Shown: in pieces, positions 9,824 to 18,805 of the stretch
Position numbering within the stretch: the first letter of the stretch is position 1
Layout: each line of letters opens with the position of its first letter
Origin: Parapedobacter defluvii
Lineage (GTDB): Bacteria > Bacteroidota > Bacteroidia > Sphingobacteriales > Sphingobacteriaceae
Length of the DNA: 64,000 nt
Reading direction: 5' to 3'
NCBI RefSeq assembly: GCF_014642075.1
Contig: NZ_BMIK01000008.1
Span: forward strand, 124,001-188,000
Notes under the pieces: generated by a model
What the model saw: the letters and a program-made list of their open reading frames with translations, nothing else
Told to the model about the DNA's origin: nothing
The model's database searches: none
Made by a program: the position numbers and the translations under genes

Positions 9824-10351
9824 ATGGATATTACAGCGTTTTCGTTAGATCTTATTAAATATGTGTTAGCAGGATGCATTGTGGTGGGCCTGGCCAATTG
9901 GATGTTCTGGACAAAGTATAACAGCTATACATTTAAGCTCAAAATGCTGGAGAAAAAACATGCTGTCAACAAGGATCTGTTACCGTTGCGGCTGCAGGCT
10001 TACGAACGGCTTATTCTTTTTGCTGAACGGATCAATCCCGCCAATTTATTGATACGCTTGCATGAGCAGGGGTTGAGCGCGGAGGATTTTGAACAACATC
10101 TGGTCAACGAGATACGTGCGGAATACCAGCATAATGTTACACAGCAATTGTATGTGAGCAACGCCGCCTGGTCGGTTACCAAACAGATAAAAGACAATAC
10201 GGTTGCCTTGATCCGCAATGCAAGGACGGGGCTGCAGGCAGGCGCCAGCGCAAAAGAGCTCAGTAACGTGATCCTTGGCCACGTCGCGGCGTTAGACGAA
10301 AATCCGTATGAACTGGCACTTAAAACCATCAAAAATGAATTGATGAGTTGA
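9824..10351 (+). CDS. Conserved hypothetical protein with N-terminal membrane helix
   Basis: A 175-residue protein. One hydrophobic segment, LIKYVLAGCIVVGLANWMFW, near residues 9-28 is followed by a soluble, helical, charged domain (LEKKHAVNKDLLPLRLQAYERLILFAERINP). This is the layout of a small, conserved Bacteroidota family of unknown function (I think of the DUF7935 type, from memory). ATG 9824 sits after AGACAGG, a weak ribosome-binding sequence; an in-frame ATG at 9680 would give a long non-conserved extension. It lies divergent from the iscA-type gene and just upstream of the glyA promoter. The function is unknown. Confidence 0.8.
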   Translation: MDITAFSLDLIKYVLAGCIVVGLANWMFWTKYNSYTFKLKMLEKKHAVNKDLLPLRLQAYERLILFAERINPANLLIRLHEQGLSAEDFEQHLVNEIRAEYQHNVTQQLYVSNAAWSVTKQIKDNTVALIRNARTGLQAGASAKELSNVILGHVAALDENPYELALKTIKNELMS

Positions 10352-10377
10352 ATATTACGGGCAAGTTTATATCTTTG
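10348..10377 (+). promoter_or_regulatory. glyA promoter, TTG-N19-TATCTTTG
   Basis: TTG at 10348-10350, a 19-nt spacer and TATCTTTG at 10370-10377 match the Bacteroidota housekeeping consensus exactly. The expected transcription start lies about 28 bases before the glyA ATG. Confidence 0.7.
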
Positions 10378-10411
10378 CGCAACTTTTTAACATTCAATTC
10401 TTTGTATCATA

Positions 10412-11683
10412 ATGAGAAGGGACGAAACCATATTCAAATTAATCAATGAGGAGCTCAAGCGTCAGGAAGAAGGCATCGAACTCATTGCATCCGAAAACTT
10501 CGTAAGCAAGCAGGTGATGGAAGCCGCAGGGTCTGTGCTGACGAACAAATATGCAGAAGGCCTCCCCGGAAAGCGTTACTATGGTGGCTGCGAAGTGGTA
10601 GATGAGGTGGAGACCATTGCCATCGAGCGTGCGAAACAGCTGTTTAATGCCGAGTGGGTAAATGTGCAGCCGCACTCCGGTGCACAGGCCAATGCAGCTG
10701 TCTTTTTAGCACTGTTACAGCCCGGCGATAAGATTTTGGGTTTTGACCTCTCACATGGCGGACACCTTACCCACGGTTCACCAGTTAATTTCTCCGGAAA
10801 ACTTTACCAACCGTTGTTCTATGGTGTAGATAAAGAAACCGGCTTAATAGACTACAAGCAATTGGAAGAAATCGCCTTGCAGGAAAAACCAAAGGTCATC
10901 ATCTGCGGCGCATCGGCTTATTCACGCGATTGGGATTATGCGTTTATCCGTCGGGTTGCTGATGAAATCGGAGCCTTGGTAGTCGCAGACATTTCTCATC
11001 CTGCGGGACTCATTGCGCGTGGACTGCTTAGCGATCCATTGCCCCATTGCCACGTGGTCACGACCACTACCCATAAAACGCTGCGTGGTCCCCGTGGCGG
11101 CCTCATCCTAGTAGGCAAAGACTTTGAAAATCCCTGGGGCATAAAAACCCCGAAAGGCGAAGTCCGTAGCATCACGTCACTACTGGATTTGGCTGTATTC
11201 CCCGGTACCCAGGGTGGCCCGTTGGAACACATCATTGCTGCCAAAGCCATTGCGTTTGGCGAAGCACTGAGTGAAGACTACATGGAGTATATCGTTCAAG
11301 TGAAAAAGAACGCCGCAACGTTGGCCCAGGCTTTTGTGGGCAAGGACTACCATATCATCTCGGGTGGTACCGACAATCACCTGATGTTGATTGACCTTCG
11401 CAACAAAGGGATCAGTGGTAAAGCGGCTGAAGCTGCACTAGGTAAAGCTGGAATCACGATTAATAAAAACATGGTACCTTTTGACGATCGGTCGCCGTTT
11501 GTTACATCCGGCATCCGTTTGGGAACGGCCGCCATCACCACGCGGGGTCTCAAAGAAGCACAGATGCTGGAGATTGCTGAAATGATTGATGTTGCGCTGA
11601 TCAAACACGACGACGACGCTGCACTCGGCAAAATCCATAATAAAGTGAAAGCGCTGATGACGGAGTATCCACTGTATAAATAA
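10412..11683 (+). CDS. glyA: Serine hydroxymethyltransferase
   Basis: A 423-residue PLP enzyme that converts serine and tetrahydrofolate to glycine and 5,10-methylene-tetrahydrofolate. The PLP-binding lysine lies in [16 protein letters not shown]. The N-terminal active-site segment [19 protein letters not shown] and the cofactor region [10 protein letters not shown] are also intact. It has its own promoter and a strong terminator immediately downstream, so it is a single-gene unit. Confidence 0.98.
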   Translation: MRRDETIFKLINEELKRQEEGIELIASENFVSKQVMEAAGSVLTNKYAEGLPGKRYYGGCEVVDEVETIAIERAKQLFNAEWVNVQPHSGAQANAAVFLALLQPGDKILGFDLSHGGHLTHGSPVNFSGKLYQPLFYGVDKETGLIDYKQLEEIALQEKPKVIICGASAYSRDWDYAFIRRVADEIGALVVADISHPAGLIARGLLSDPLPHCHVVTTTTHKTLRGPRGGLILVGKDFENPWGIKTPKGEVRSITSLLDLAVFPGTQGGPLEHIIAAKAIAFGEALSEDYMEYIVQVKKNAATLAQAFVGKDYHIISGGTDNHLMLIDLRNKGISGKAAEAALGKAGITINKNMVPFDDRSPFVTSGIRLGTAAITTRGLKEAQMLEIAEMIDVALIKHDDDAALGKIHNKVKALMTEYPLYK

Positions 11684-11704
11684 CATCAGTGAAAGATTTA
11701 AAAA

Positions 11705-11733
11705 GGGCTCACACAAGCGTGTGAGCCCTTTTT
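11705..11733 (+). terminator. Rho-independent terminator of glyA
   Basis: A perfect 10-bp stem GGGCTCACAC / GTGTGAGCCC with the loop AAGC is followed by five T residues, 21 bases after the glyA stop. Confidence 0.93.
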
Positions 11734-11917
11734 GTGGATTAAAAGTTATGCTGATTCTGTTTATTCAAGACGTTAAATTCAAACAAAAGCTTTGATATTC
11801 TGAAAATTTTGTTTTTTTTTGAAGAACCAATACAAATAGGAGAGCTACTATAGGAAATACGACTACACGACAAGGATTACTTATTTGTTGAAAATAGTAA
11901 AGGGAAAGTAGCGTATT

Positions 11918-12505
11918 ATGAAGCTTGAACAACGAACCGACCAAGAACTTATTCGTCTTTATATCGCCGGTGATGAAACCGGGCTAGCCATTTTAATTGA
12001 CCGATATAAGTCAAAGATATATACATCTATCTATTTGCTGGTAAAAGATGAGTATCTGGCAGAAGATATCTTCCAGGATACCTTTATCAAAGTGATCAAC
12101 ACCCTCAGAAACGGCCGTTACAACGAAGAAGGTAAATTTTTACCTTGGGTGATGCGTATTGCGCATAACTTAGTCATCGATTATTACCGGAAGGAGCGTC
12201 GTACTCCCGTAGTGGTAAACAGCGATGGTTTTGATATTTTTGATGTGCTCCACTTTACCGACGAAAGTGCGGAAACGCGTATGATCCGTGAACAGACTCA
12301 TAAAGACCTGCGGAGAATGATTCAACTTCTTCCAGACGATCAGAAGGAGGTGCTCATCATGCGGCATTACGGCGAGATGAGTTTCAAAGAAATTGCTGAT
12401 GTTACGGAAGTAAGCATTAATACAGCGTTAGGCAGAATGCGTTATGCACTCAATAACCTCCGCAAAATGATGTACGGGAAAGAGCTTGCACTCAAAATCG
12501 GATGA
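11918..12505 (+). CDS. RNA polymerase sigma factor, ECF family (stand-alone)
   Basis: A 195-residue sigma-70 family protein with region 2 (AEDIFQDTFIKVINTLRNGRY, then LPWVMRIAHNLVIDYYRKER) and region 4 (LPDDQKEVLIMRHYGEMSFK followed by EIADVTEVSINTALGRMR). ECF sigma factors direct RNA polymerase to small regulons. No anti-sigma gene is next to it: the next gene is convergent. This stand-alone type is highly conserved in Bacteroidota. The 234-bp gap before it holds the glyA terminator and A/T-rich DNA. Its target genes cannot be read from the window. Confidence 0.92.
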   Translation: MKLEQRTDQELIRLYIAGDETGLAILIDRYKSKIYTSIYLLVKDEYLAEDIFQDTFIKVINTLRNGRYNEEGKFLPWVMRIAHNLVIDYYRKERRTPVVVNSDGFDIFDVLHFTDESAETRMIREQTHKDLRRMIQLLPDDQKEVLIMRHYGEMSFKEIADVTEVSINTALGRMRYALNNLRKMMYGKELALKIG

Positions 12506-12510
12506 GTAAA

Positions 12511-13119
12511 TCAGGCAAACAGCTTTCCTTGGGTAAACCGTGGTAGTATGCCGAGAAAGTTAAATTTATGTGCTACCGAATACGGATGGGTTCCCACCTT
12601 TCGTTTTAACAGGATCATGTTTTTAGCCTGAAAGTTTCCGTGATAGTTCGTCCGGTTCCAGATCGGCCATATCGCCTCGTGTTGTGAAGGCGTAAGATTT
12701 CGCGCGATGGTCACATGAGGCTTTGAAACAAAATACGGCGCAAATCCCCTGGTATTTAAGAGCGGACGAAGTTCGGTACGACGTAAGGACACCAGTTCGA
12801 GTATCGGATCGGTCGATGCAACATGAACGAATAACGTATGGCCAAAGCTGCCAAAACCCTGTAGTTCTACATCAAAAGGCCTTGTTGCTGCCGCGAGTTG
12901 ATGGAGCTGTCTGATAATGTTTTTTTCATACGTTTCATATTGTACAAACCTCATCAAGGTAATATGACCCTTGGAAACAATGGCATTCGGATAGCGATGA
13001 CTCCTTATGAAATATTGCTTAAATGCCCGTATCTGTTTTTGTGCTTCGGCAATCGGCTCGATGATTAATAGATATTCATACAGATGAAATCCAAAAGAGG
13101 GTTGAAATAGCGCATCCAT
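12511..13119 (-). CDS. 2H phosphoesterase (2'-5' RNA ligase-like) family protein
   Basis: A 202-residue protein with the two H-x-T/S-x motifs that define 2H phosphoesterases: HITLMRF in the first half and HVTIARNL in the second. Members act on 2',3'-cyclic phosphates or 2'-5' linked nucleotides in RNA. The stop is six bases from the convergent sigma factor stop. Upstream lies an A/T-rich region with a 13-bp inverted repeat. The exact substrate is unknown. Confidence 0.85.
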   Translation of the reverse strand: MDALFQPSFGFHLYEYLLIIEPIAEAQKQIRAFKQYFIRSHRYPNAIVSKGHITLMRFVQYETYEKNIIRQLHQLAAATRPFDVELQGFGSFGHTLFVHVASTDPILELVSLRRTELRPLLNTRGFAPYFVSKPHVTIARNLTPSQHEAIWPIWNRTNYHGNFQAKNMILLKRKVGTHPYSVAHKFNFLGILPRFTQGKLFA

Positions 13120-13128
13120 AATCTAATA

Positions 13129-13191
13129 TTTTTAGTAAAAATATATTATTCTTAGCAAAATTCCAAGCCATAAGTTATTTTTTACTAAAAA
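13129..13191. repeat. 13-bp inverted repeat upstream of the 2H phosphoesterase gene
   Basis: TTTTTAGTAAAAA (13129-13141) and its exact reverse complement TTTTTACTAAAAA (13179-13191) flank 37 A/T-rich bases. A related TTAGCAAAA word lies between them. The position just upstream of the start codon at 13119 would suit an operator or a promoter element. Confidence 0.6.
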
Positions 13192-13234
13192 AATTAACAA
13201 TTATTTTTCTTGTGTGTGGATGGCGTGCACTGTC

Positions 13235-13780
13235 TTAGAGGAATTTGCTGAGAAGAACGGTGCTGTCGGATTGCCGTAATGGTTTGAATCCCATTTTTTC
13301 GGCAAATCGGCGCGCGTTATGGTTGGTGGATGATGTGTTGCATCGCAACACTTTAACCCCATACGATGTTGCGGCAAAGGCAGCCACGAGTGCCAATGCT
13401 GCGGCCATAATTCCCTTCCCCCGGAATGTGGGAAGAAGTGATCCGCCGAATTCGATTTCGTGGGTTTCACGATTCCAATGGTGTAATGCACAGTCACCTA
13501 TTACCTTAGTCGGACAGTCGGCTAGACGGATCGTCCACAGCATTTCACACCTCGAAACGATTCGCTTTGTAAAACATTCTGCGGTTTCATTGGGCAGTAT
13601 GGGAGATTCCCAAAGCTGTCCGTGTACGGCAATTCCGGCGTATAGGTCAAAAAATTCCTGATTATCGGCATAAGTCAGTACATTCAGTACGACTCCGCCA
13701 CCTGACAATTCATGGGGTTCATCAATTGAGGTTTCATAAGTGTGGGCGCGGTGGTGAATCGTCCGTTCGAAGAAAAACAT
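13235..13780 (-). CDS. GNAT family N-acetyltransferase
   Basis: A 181-residue protein with the GNAT acetyl-CoA-binding region FRGKGIMAAALALVAAFA and the C-terminal segment NHNARRFAEKMGFKPL, typical of RimJ/RimL-like acetyltransferases that modify protein N-termini or small amines. I chose ATG 13780 (MFFFERTIHHRAHTYETS); an in-frame ATG at 13843 would overlap the preceding gene by 56 bases and adds a basic, non-conserved tail. Only seven bases separate the start from the stop of the DUF1801 gene, so they may be co-transcribed. Its substrate is unknown. Confidence 0.85.
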   Translation of the reverse strand: MFFFERTIHHRAHTYETSIDEPHELSGGGVVLNVLTYADNQEFFDLYAGIAVHGQLWESPILPNETAECFTKRIVSRCEMLWTIRLADCPTKVIGDCALHHWNRETHEIEFGGSLLPTFRGKGIMAAALALVAAFAATSYGVKVLRCNTSSTNHNARRFAEKMGFKPLRQSDSTVLLSKFL

Positions 13781-13787
13781 ATCCAAA

Positions 13788-14189
13788 TTATCTTTTTGAC
13801 GGCTTCGCCTTAGCTTTTGCCTTTTCCTTATTTTCCGCTGCACGTTTTTTGACGAGACGGGTTATCAACGCTTCCGGAAGCGGCTCCTCCCAGGGAAAAT
13901 GTATGGCACCTTTCGTCTGTTTATAACGGGATAGCTCTTCCTTAAATGTCTCTTTAAGGGTAGCATTAGCTGGATAGAGCGCCCAGTGATTTTTCCATGC
14001 TGCAAAATAAATAAGTATTCCGTTATACTTATACGTAGGCATTTTGTAGCTGATTACTTCGTCGGCTTCCGGCACAGCCTGCTTAATGATTGCCCTTAGC
14101 CGCTCCAATAGCGCTCTTTTGCTGTCCTCCCCAATGGAAGTTAGGTATTGATTGACCGTGTTGATGTTATTTGCTTGCGTATTTTCCAT
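13788..14189 (-). CDS. DUF1801 / YdhG-like iron chaperone family protein
   Basis: A 133-residue protein with the DUF1801 core: LRAIIKQAVPEADEVISYKM followed by PTYKYNGILIYFAAWKNHWA and a C-terminal region GAIHFPWEEPLPEALITRLV. Related Bacillus proteins (YdhG) resemble frataxin and have been linked to iron delivery; that role is not shown for this protein. The C-terminus is a lysine/alanine-rich tail (KEKAKAKAKPSKR). It precedes the GNAT gene on the same strand. Confidence 0.8.
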   Translation of the reverse strand: MENTQANNINTVNQYLTSIGEDSKRALLERLRAIIKQAVPEADEVISYKMPTYKYNGILIYFAAWKNHWALYPANATLKETFKEELSRYKQTKGAIHFPWEEPLPEALITRLVKKRAAENKEKAKAKAKPSKR

Positions 14190-14311
14190 GGTTACCGGTA
14201 ACCGAGAATTCCATGATACAAACTTAGCCGATAAATTAATATCACGGGATGGGAAAATATGACAATGTAGGGGGGCGGATGCGACAATAGGGGAGGGCCG
14301 GCGTGTGCCGG

Positions 14312-14923
14312 TCAGATCAGTTTCTGTTCGAATGCCATTTTGACGAGTACCGCTGTGTTTTTCGCACCTAGCTTCAATAGCAGGTTCTTTCGATAGCCTT
14401 TGATGGTCTCCGGGCTCAGGAAAATCTGTTCGGCAATTTCACCGTTTGTCAGCCCTTCACAAATCAGCCGGAGCAATTCCCGCTCCCGTTGGCTCAGCCA
14501 AATGTTTTTTGAGGCAGGTTTTTTCATCAGAAGGTCGATTTCGTGGCATAGAAATGTCTTACCTGCGGCTACCGCTTCAATTCCGGCCAACACTTCCTCG
14601 GTCATGGCGTTTTTAACCAGGTAACCCGAGGCCCCGTTATCCAACATCTGTCTGACAACGGTATATTCATTGTGCGTAGTCAGTGCCAATACTTTTGTGT
14701 CCGGAAATTGCGTGGTCAACTCCTTACAAAGATCTATGCCGCTCATATCCGGTAATCCAACGTCTAGCAGCAATACATCCGGTTTCCAAAACCCGATGGA
14801 ATGGCGGCAGTCCATCGCATTATGGGCGATCCCAACCACGGTTGCTACCGTCGATTCGGCGATCAATCCTTGCAACCCCTCTGCCAGGATCTTATGGTCG
14901 TCAACGATTGCTACTTTTATCAT
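14312..14923 (-). CDS. Two-component response regulator, NarL/FixJ type
   Basis: A 203-residue protein: a receiver domain (phospho-acceptor Asp54 in PDVLLLDVGLPDMSG, conserved Lys in GYLVKNAMTEE) and a C-terminal LuxR-type helix-turn-helix (LSQRERELLRLICEGLTNGE, then IAEQIFLSPETIKGYRKNL). The start overlaps the stop of the histidine kinase gene by four bases, so the pair is co-translated. The target genes are not evident; no obvious regulated gene adjoins the pair. Confidence 0.95.
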   Translation of the reverse strand: MIKVAIVDDHKILAEGLQGLIAESTVATVVGIAHNAMDCRHSIGFWKPDVLLLDVGLPDMSGIDLCKELTTQFPDTKVLALTTHNEYTVVRQMLDNGASGYLVKNAMTEEVLAGIEAVAAGKTFLCHEIDLLMKKPASKNIWLSQRERELLRLICEGLTNGEIAEQIFLSPETIKGYRKNLLLKLGAKNTAVLVKMAFEQKLI

Positions 14924-16857
14924 ACCTGTTCATTTGGCTTCAATTCCAGTTCCACATGGATTTCTGTTCCATGTTCCGATGAGTAAATGTCCATATTCCC
15001 TTGAAAAGCAGCAACACGCTGTCGGATGTTTCGTAGGCCCATGCCCTCAGTGACCATTTGCTGATCGAAGCCAATTCCATCGTCCTGGACGGTAAACGAG
15101 ACACGGTCCGGTTCTTGAACGAATTGCACATTAATATGCGTGGCTTCTGCGTGTTTGAGCGCATTGTTAACAAGTTCATGGATGCAGCGATAAATCAGTA
15201 TCTCCAACTGCTCAGGCAGTCGGCCTTCGTTGCCGAAATAATGAAAATCTACGCCTGGGATGGCACCGCAGAAATCGGATAGCGAAGCTTTCAGGCCATA
15301 ACGCATCAACGATTCAGGCATCATATGATGGGCTACGCGGCGCAGCTCCTGAATGGAATCATCTAGCATACCCAATGCTTTTTGAAAGCGGGGCACATCA
15401 ATAGTTCCCATAACGGTGCCGCTTTTCATTTGGGGTAGGTTTAGTTTGACGACGGAAAGCATGCTGCCCAGTCCATCGTGCAGGTCTTTGGCCAAACGGC
15501 TGCGTTCGGCGGCTTCGCTGTCAAGAGCCGCCTGCGCTGCGACCAGCTGTTTTTCCTGTTGCAGGCGGATTGCCTCTTTTTCTGCTAGCTTACGTTGGCT
15601 TACGGCTAAGCGATAGCGAACCACCGCAAAGGCCAGTCCGCACAATAGGATTATGGCACCGGCAATACCCAACCAGGCATATAATCGACGTTGTCGTTCG
15701 AGCGTATAAATCTTTAATTCTTTTTTTTCTGCTTCGTATTTCACCTCCAACGCCGACACCGCTTTTTGATAATCCTGACTACTGTAACGATCCAAGACGT
15801 CCCGATAGTGATCCAGGTAAAGGGATGTGAGATCGGCGTGCCCCAAATGCGCATGCGCCCGGATGAGGTTGGCATACACGTTCCGCAAGACATTGGTATC
15901 GGTTGAATCATTGTCCAAGACCTTCATGGCATGTTCCACACATTGGTCATAGTGCCCCTGATATAAATGGATGTTGGATAAAATGATCAGGGAATGGGCG
16001 ATCAGGTTGGGAAATCCCAGTTCGTTAGCCCGACGCAGCGCCTCTTCAGCAATGGGCAAGGCATTTGCATAATCATCATGGTGATGATGTATTTTGGCGA
16101 TAGTCTGCAATGCGATATTTTCGCTATGCATGTTGCCGCTTTCCCGAAATAACCGGAGAGCCTCCTCAGCGTAATGCAGGGATTGAGCCTTCGTTTTGTC
16201 TTTGTATAAATAAATGTCGCTGAGCGATGTATATACGCCCGCAAGACCTTCTTTGTCGTCGGTTTGCTCGGCCAATTCCCTAGCCTTCCCAAAGTAAAGC
16301 AAGGCTTGATCGTAATTGATCATCATCTGATAAATGCCGCCGATGTTGGCATACAGCTTGCCCGTTTCCCTTAGGTTCTTTTCCCGTTCGAAGTAGCCGA
16401 CGGCCTTTAAATAACTTTCGATCGATTCTCTATACAGACCCTGCTTCTGGTACAGGTTGCCATACGCAGCATGGATAACGGCTTCAAGCCTTTCTTCTCC
16501 AATCCGCTCTACGATGGCTAATGCGTTCCCAAGATAGGTGGCTGCCGAATCGTATACGGATCCCATGTAATAGGCTACCCCTATATTCCGGTAAAATGTT
16601 GCCCGCATATGTTCATCTGTGGTTTGCGATACCAGTTCAAGCCCTTTCTTGCCATATGCGACTGATTTCTGCATGTCGCTATTCATATATGCCCAACTGA
16701 GGTCATCGTATAGGTTTATGCGTTCAGAAGTGGGAAGACTCTTGTCTTGCAGCAACTGTTCTAACGAATCGATCGATTGCGCCAACAATCCGTCTGAAAG
16801 CAAGCAGGCAGTGAAAAATAGGAAAATCCATCTTCGTTGATGAGCTATCTTTTTCAT
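14920..16857 (-). CDS. TPR-containing sensor histidine kinase (HisKA_3 type)
   Basis: A 645-residue kinase. A signal peptide (IFLFFTACLLSDGLLAQ) is followed by a periplasmic array of tetratricopeptide repeats to about residue 370, one membrane helix (AWLGIAGAIILLCGLAFAVV, near 390-410), a coiled linker, and the HisKA_3 dimerisation domain with the phospho-accepting histidine in RLAKDLHDGLGSML near residue 459. The HATPase domain follows (HELVNNALKHAEATHINV; DDGIGFD; GMGLRNIRQRV). It phosphorylates the overlapping response regulator. The TPR sensor form is common in Bacteroidota; the ligand is unknown. Confidence 0.94.
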   Translation of the reverse strand: MKKIAHQRRWIFLFFTACLLSDGLLAQSIDSLEQLLQDKSLPTSERINLYDDLSWAYMNSDMQKSVAYGKKGLELVSQTTDEHMRATFYRNIGVAYYMGSVYDSAATYLGNALAIVERIGEERLEAVIHAAYGNLYQKQGLYRESIESYLKAVGYFEREKNLRETGKLYANIGGIYQMMINYDQALLYFGKARELAEQTDDKEGLAGVYTSLSDIYLYKDKTKAQSLHYAEEALRLFRESGNMHSENIALQTIAKIHHHHDDYANALPIAEEALRRANELGFPNLIAHSLIILSNIHLYQGHYDQCVEHAMKVLDNDSTDTNVLRNVYANLIRAHAHLGHADLTSLYLDHYRDVLDRYSSQDYQKAVSALEVKYEAEKKELKIYTLERQRRLYAWLGIAGAIILLCGLAFAVVRYRLAVSQRKLAEKEAIRLQQEKQLVAAQAALDSEAAERSRLAKDLHDGLGSMLSVVKLNLPQMKSGTVMGTIDVPRFQKALGMLDDSIQELRRVAHHMMPESLMRYGLKASLSDFCGAIPGVDFHYFGNEGRLPEQLEILIYRCIHELVNNALKHAEATHINVQFVQEPDRVSFTVQDDGIGFDQQMVTEGMGLRNIRQRVAAFQGNMDIYSSEHGTEIHVELELKPNEQV

Positions 16858-16889
16858 TCGGGTTATGGACCGTATTAATCGATTATGAA

Positions 16890-16933
16890 CAAAGATAGTG
16901 TATTTACTTCCTCAAAAAACCCCCTTTTGGGGG
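16890..16933 (-). promoter_or_regulatory. Kinase promoter with adjoining G/C hairpin
   Basis: On the minus strand, TATCTTTG (16890-16897) matches the -7 consensus. TTG at 16913-16915 is 15 bases upstream of it, shorter than the usual 19-20. Directly beyond it is a perfect hairpin, CCCCC-TTTT-GGGGG on the plus strand (16920-16933). On the minus strand the hairpin is followed by six T residues, so it could be an operator or a terminator-like element. Confidence 0.45.
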
Positions 16934-17115
16934 TATTATCGTGAACAGGTGCTCATAACTTTGCATTCATCTTCAGAAGCTACGTGCCCAAAACAGCCGT
17001 TTTACCAACAACGTGTTTTATGATGATAAGCCAATAGGTATATAAATGACATTGATATGGCTGATCGGCCCTGCCTATCCGATTCTTATTTGTAATATCG
17101 CAAAAAAAACAACGT

Positions 17116-17433
17116 ATGACAGTACAGATCAATTCAGACAAGCACATTAAAGTCAGCGAAAACTTTATCGCCCGGATTACGGAAGAGTTAACTGATACGC
17201 TTTCTCATTTTGAAGAATTCATCACCCGCATCGAGGTTTTCCTCGCCGATGAAAACAGTACCCGGCAGGGAAGCAACGACAAGCGATGCACGATAGAAGT
17301 GCGTATAAAAAATCTGAAACCAGAAGCTGTTACGGCCACCGCTGATGACATTGGTCTCGCATTCAAACAAGCTACCGATAAGGTGCTCCAATTGGTGCGG
17401 ACACGCGTAGACAAGCTGAAAAGTCATTCATAA
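17116..17433 (+). CDS. HPF/RaiA-family ribosome-associated protein (short form)
   Basis: A 105-residue protein with the ribosome hibernation factor fold: MTVQINSDKHIKVSENFIAR, then LTDTLSHFEEFITRIEVFLA and CTIEVRIKNLKPEAVTATAD, ending with the helix AFKQATDKVLQLVRTRVDKL. Proteins of this family bind the 30S subunit and inactivate or dimerise ribosomes in stationary phase. It lacks the C-terminal dimerisation domain of long HPF. It is a single gene with a strong terminator. The 258-bp gap upstream also holds a TAACTTTG box at 16956-16963. Confidence 0.9.
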   Translation: MTVQINSDKHIKVSENFIARITEELTDTLSHFEEFITRIEVFLADENSTRQGSNDKRCTIEVRIKNLKPEAVTATADDIGLAFKQATDKVLQLVRTRVDKLKSHS

Positions 17434-17438
17434 ACTAA

Positions 17439-17470
17439 AAAACCCTCTCTAAGAAATTAGAGAGGGTTTT
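17439..17470. terminator. Bidirectional terminator between hpf-type gene and tRNA-Asp
   Basis: A 14-bp perfect stem, AAAACCCTCTCTAA (17439-17452) and TTAGAGAGGGTTTT (17457-17470), with the loop GAAA, has A and T ends. It can serve the rightward hpf-type gene and the leftward tRNA gene. Confidence 0.9.
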
Positions 17471-17475
17471 GTCAG

Positions 17476-17549
17476 CGGTCTGGACGGGACTCGAACCCGC
17501 GACCCCATGCGTGACAGGCATGTATTCTAACCAGCTGAACTACCAGACC
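17476..17549 (-). tRNA. tRNA-Asp (anticodon GTC)
   Basis: A complete 74-nt cloverleaf on the minus strand. The acceptor stem is GGTCTGG / CCAGACC, the discriminator base is G, the anticodon loop is CTGTCAC with anticodon GTC, and the T arm contains GGTTCGAGTCC. The 3' CCA is not encoded. Confidence 0.97.
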
Positions 17550-17615
17550 TGCTTCCCGTTCGGGACTGCAAATATAGCGTGTTTTCGCTATTTGCAAACA
17601 AAAATTTTAAAATAT

Positions 17616-18689
17616 TTATAATGTCGCACCTTCCTTCATTTTCTCGGCGTTTTCAGCGAATTGGAGGGCGTCGATAATATCCTGAATATCACCATCCATG
17701 ATAGCTGGAAGGTTGTATAGGGTCATTCCGATGCGGTGTTCCGTGACCCGTCCCTGCGGATAATTATAGGTGCGGATTTTGGCAGAACGGTCGCCCGTGG
17801 AAACCATCGTCTTCCGTTTGGCAGCAATATCTCCCTGCTTTTTCTGCACTTCCAGCTCGTATAGCTTCGAACGAAGCATTTCCATTGCCAGTTCCCGGTT
17901 GGCCAGTTGCGATCGCTCCACCTGGCAAACAACCACAATTCCGGTAGGCTTATGGGTAAGCTGTACCTTGGTCTCTACTTTGTTGACGTTTTGACCTCCG
18001 GCCCCGCCTGAGCGGGATGTTTGCATTTCGATATCCGCAGGATTTATCTCCACGTCAACCTCTTCGGCTTCGGGAAGTACCGCAACGGATGCAGCGGAGG
18101 TATGCACCCGGCCTTGTGTCTCCGTATCGGGTACACGCTGCACACGGTGTACGCCTGATTCGTATTTCAACTGGCCGTATACATCCTCGCCGGTTACCTT
18201 CAGAATGACTTCTTTGTAACCGCCTGCGGTTCCTTCGGTTACGTCCATCACTTCGGCACGCCATCCCTTCTGTTCAAAATAACGCGTATACATCCGATAG
18301 AGGTCACCCGCAAACAACGCGGCTTCATCCCCACCTGTGCCACCCCGGATTTCCAATATGGCATTTTTGGAATCTTCGGGATCTTTCGGAATGAGCATCA
18401 GCCGGATTTCCTCTTCTTTGGCTTCTTTTTGCTCCAAAAGAATATCCAGCTCTTCTTTGGCCATCTCACGCAATTCCTGGTCTTTTTCGTTAGCAAGAAT
18501 GCCTTTGTTGGTTTCGATATTGCTGACCATATTTTTATAAATATGATACTGCTCCACGATTTTGCCCAGATCTTTGTATTCTTTATTGAGCTGGGCAAAC
18601 CGTTTCATATCGTTGATGGCTTCGGGGCTACTTAATTCGCGCTCTACCTCTTCCCACCGATCTTTTATGGCTTTTAATTTTTCTAACAT
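17616..18689 (-). CDS. prfA: Peptide chain release factor 1
   Basis: A 357-residue class I release factor that ends translation at UAA and UAG. The GGQ peptidyl-hydrolysis motif lies in [16 protein letters not shown]. The stop-codon recognition region is [18 protein letters not shown] (a P-x-T form; PAT in Escherichia coli). It is full length and starts at ATG 18689. The paired factor, prfB, lies in the same window. A 10-bp inverted repeat lies in the upstream region. Confidence 0.97.
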   Translation of the reverse strand: MLEKLKAIKDRWEEVERELSSPEAINDMKRFAQLNKEYKDLGKIVEQYHIYKNMVSNIETNKGILANEKDQELREMAKEELDILLEQKEAKEEEIRLMLIPKDPEDSKNAILEIRGGTGGDEAALFAGDLYRMYTRYFEQKGWRAEVMDVTEGTAGGYKEVILKVTGEDVYGQLKYESGVHRVQRVPDTETQGRVHTSAASVAVLPEAEEVDVEINPADIEMQTSRSGGAGGQNVNKVETKVQLTHKPTGIVVVCQVERSQLANRELAMEMLRSKLYELEVQKKQGDIAAKRKTMVSTGDRSAKIRTYNYPQGRVTEHRIGMTLYNLPAIMDGDIQDIIDALQFAENAEKMKEGATL

Positions 18690-18709
18690 AGCTTGTTACG
18701 CGTGAATTC

Positions 18710-18759
18710 GCTGATTTGTTTTTTCAGAAATACAAATCAGCAATATGCGCACAAAAATA
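18710..18759 (-). promoter_or_regulatory. prfA upstream region: inverted repeat and -7 box
   Basis: GCTGATTTGT (18710-18719) and its exact complement ACAAATCAGC (18732-18741) flank 12 bases, and could form a hairpin in the prfA 5' leader. TATTTTTG on the minus strand (18752-18759) matches TAnnTTTG; no clear TTG stands at -33. Confidence 0.5.
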
Positions 18760-18805
18760 CGTTTTTTTACCGTTTTTTTGGATGTAAAAAAGCATCGCTA
18801 TCCTA

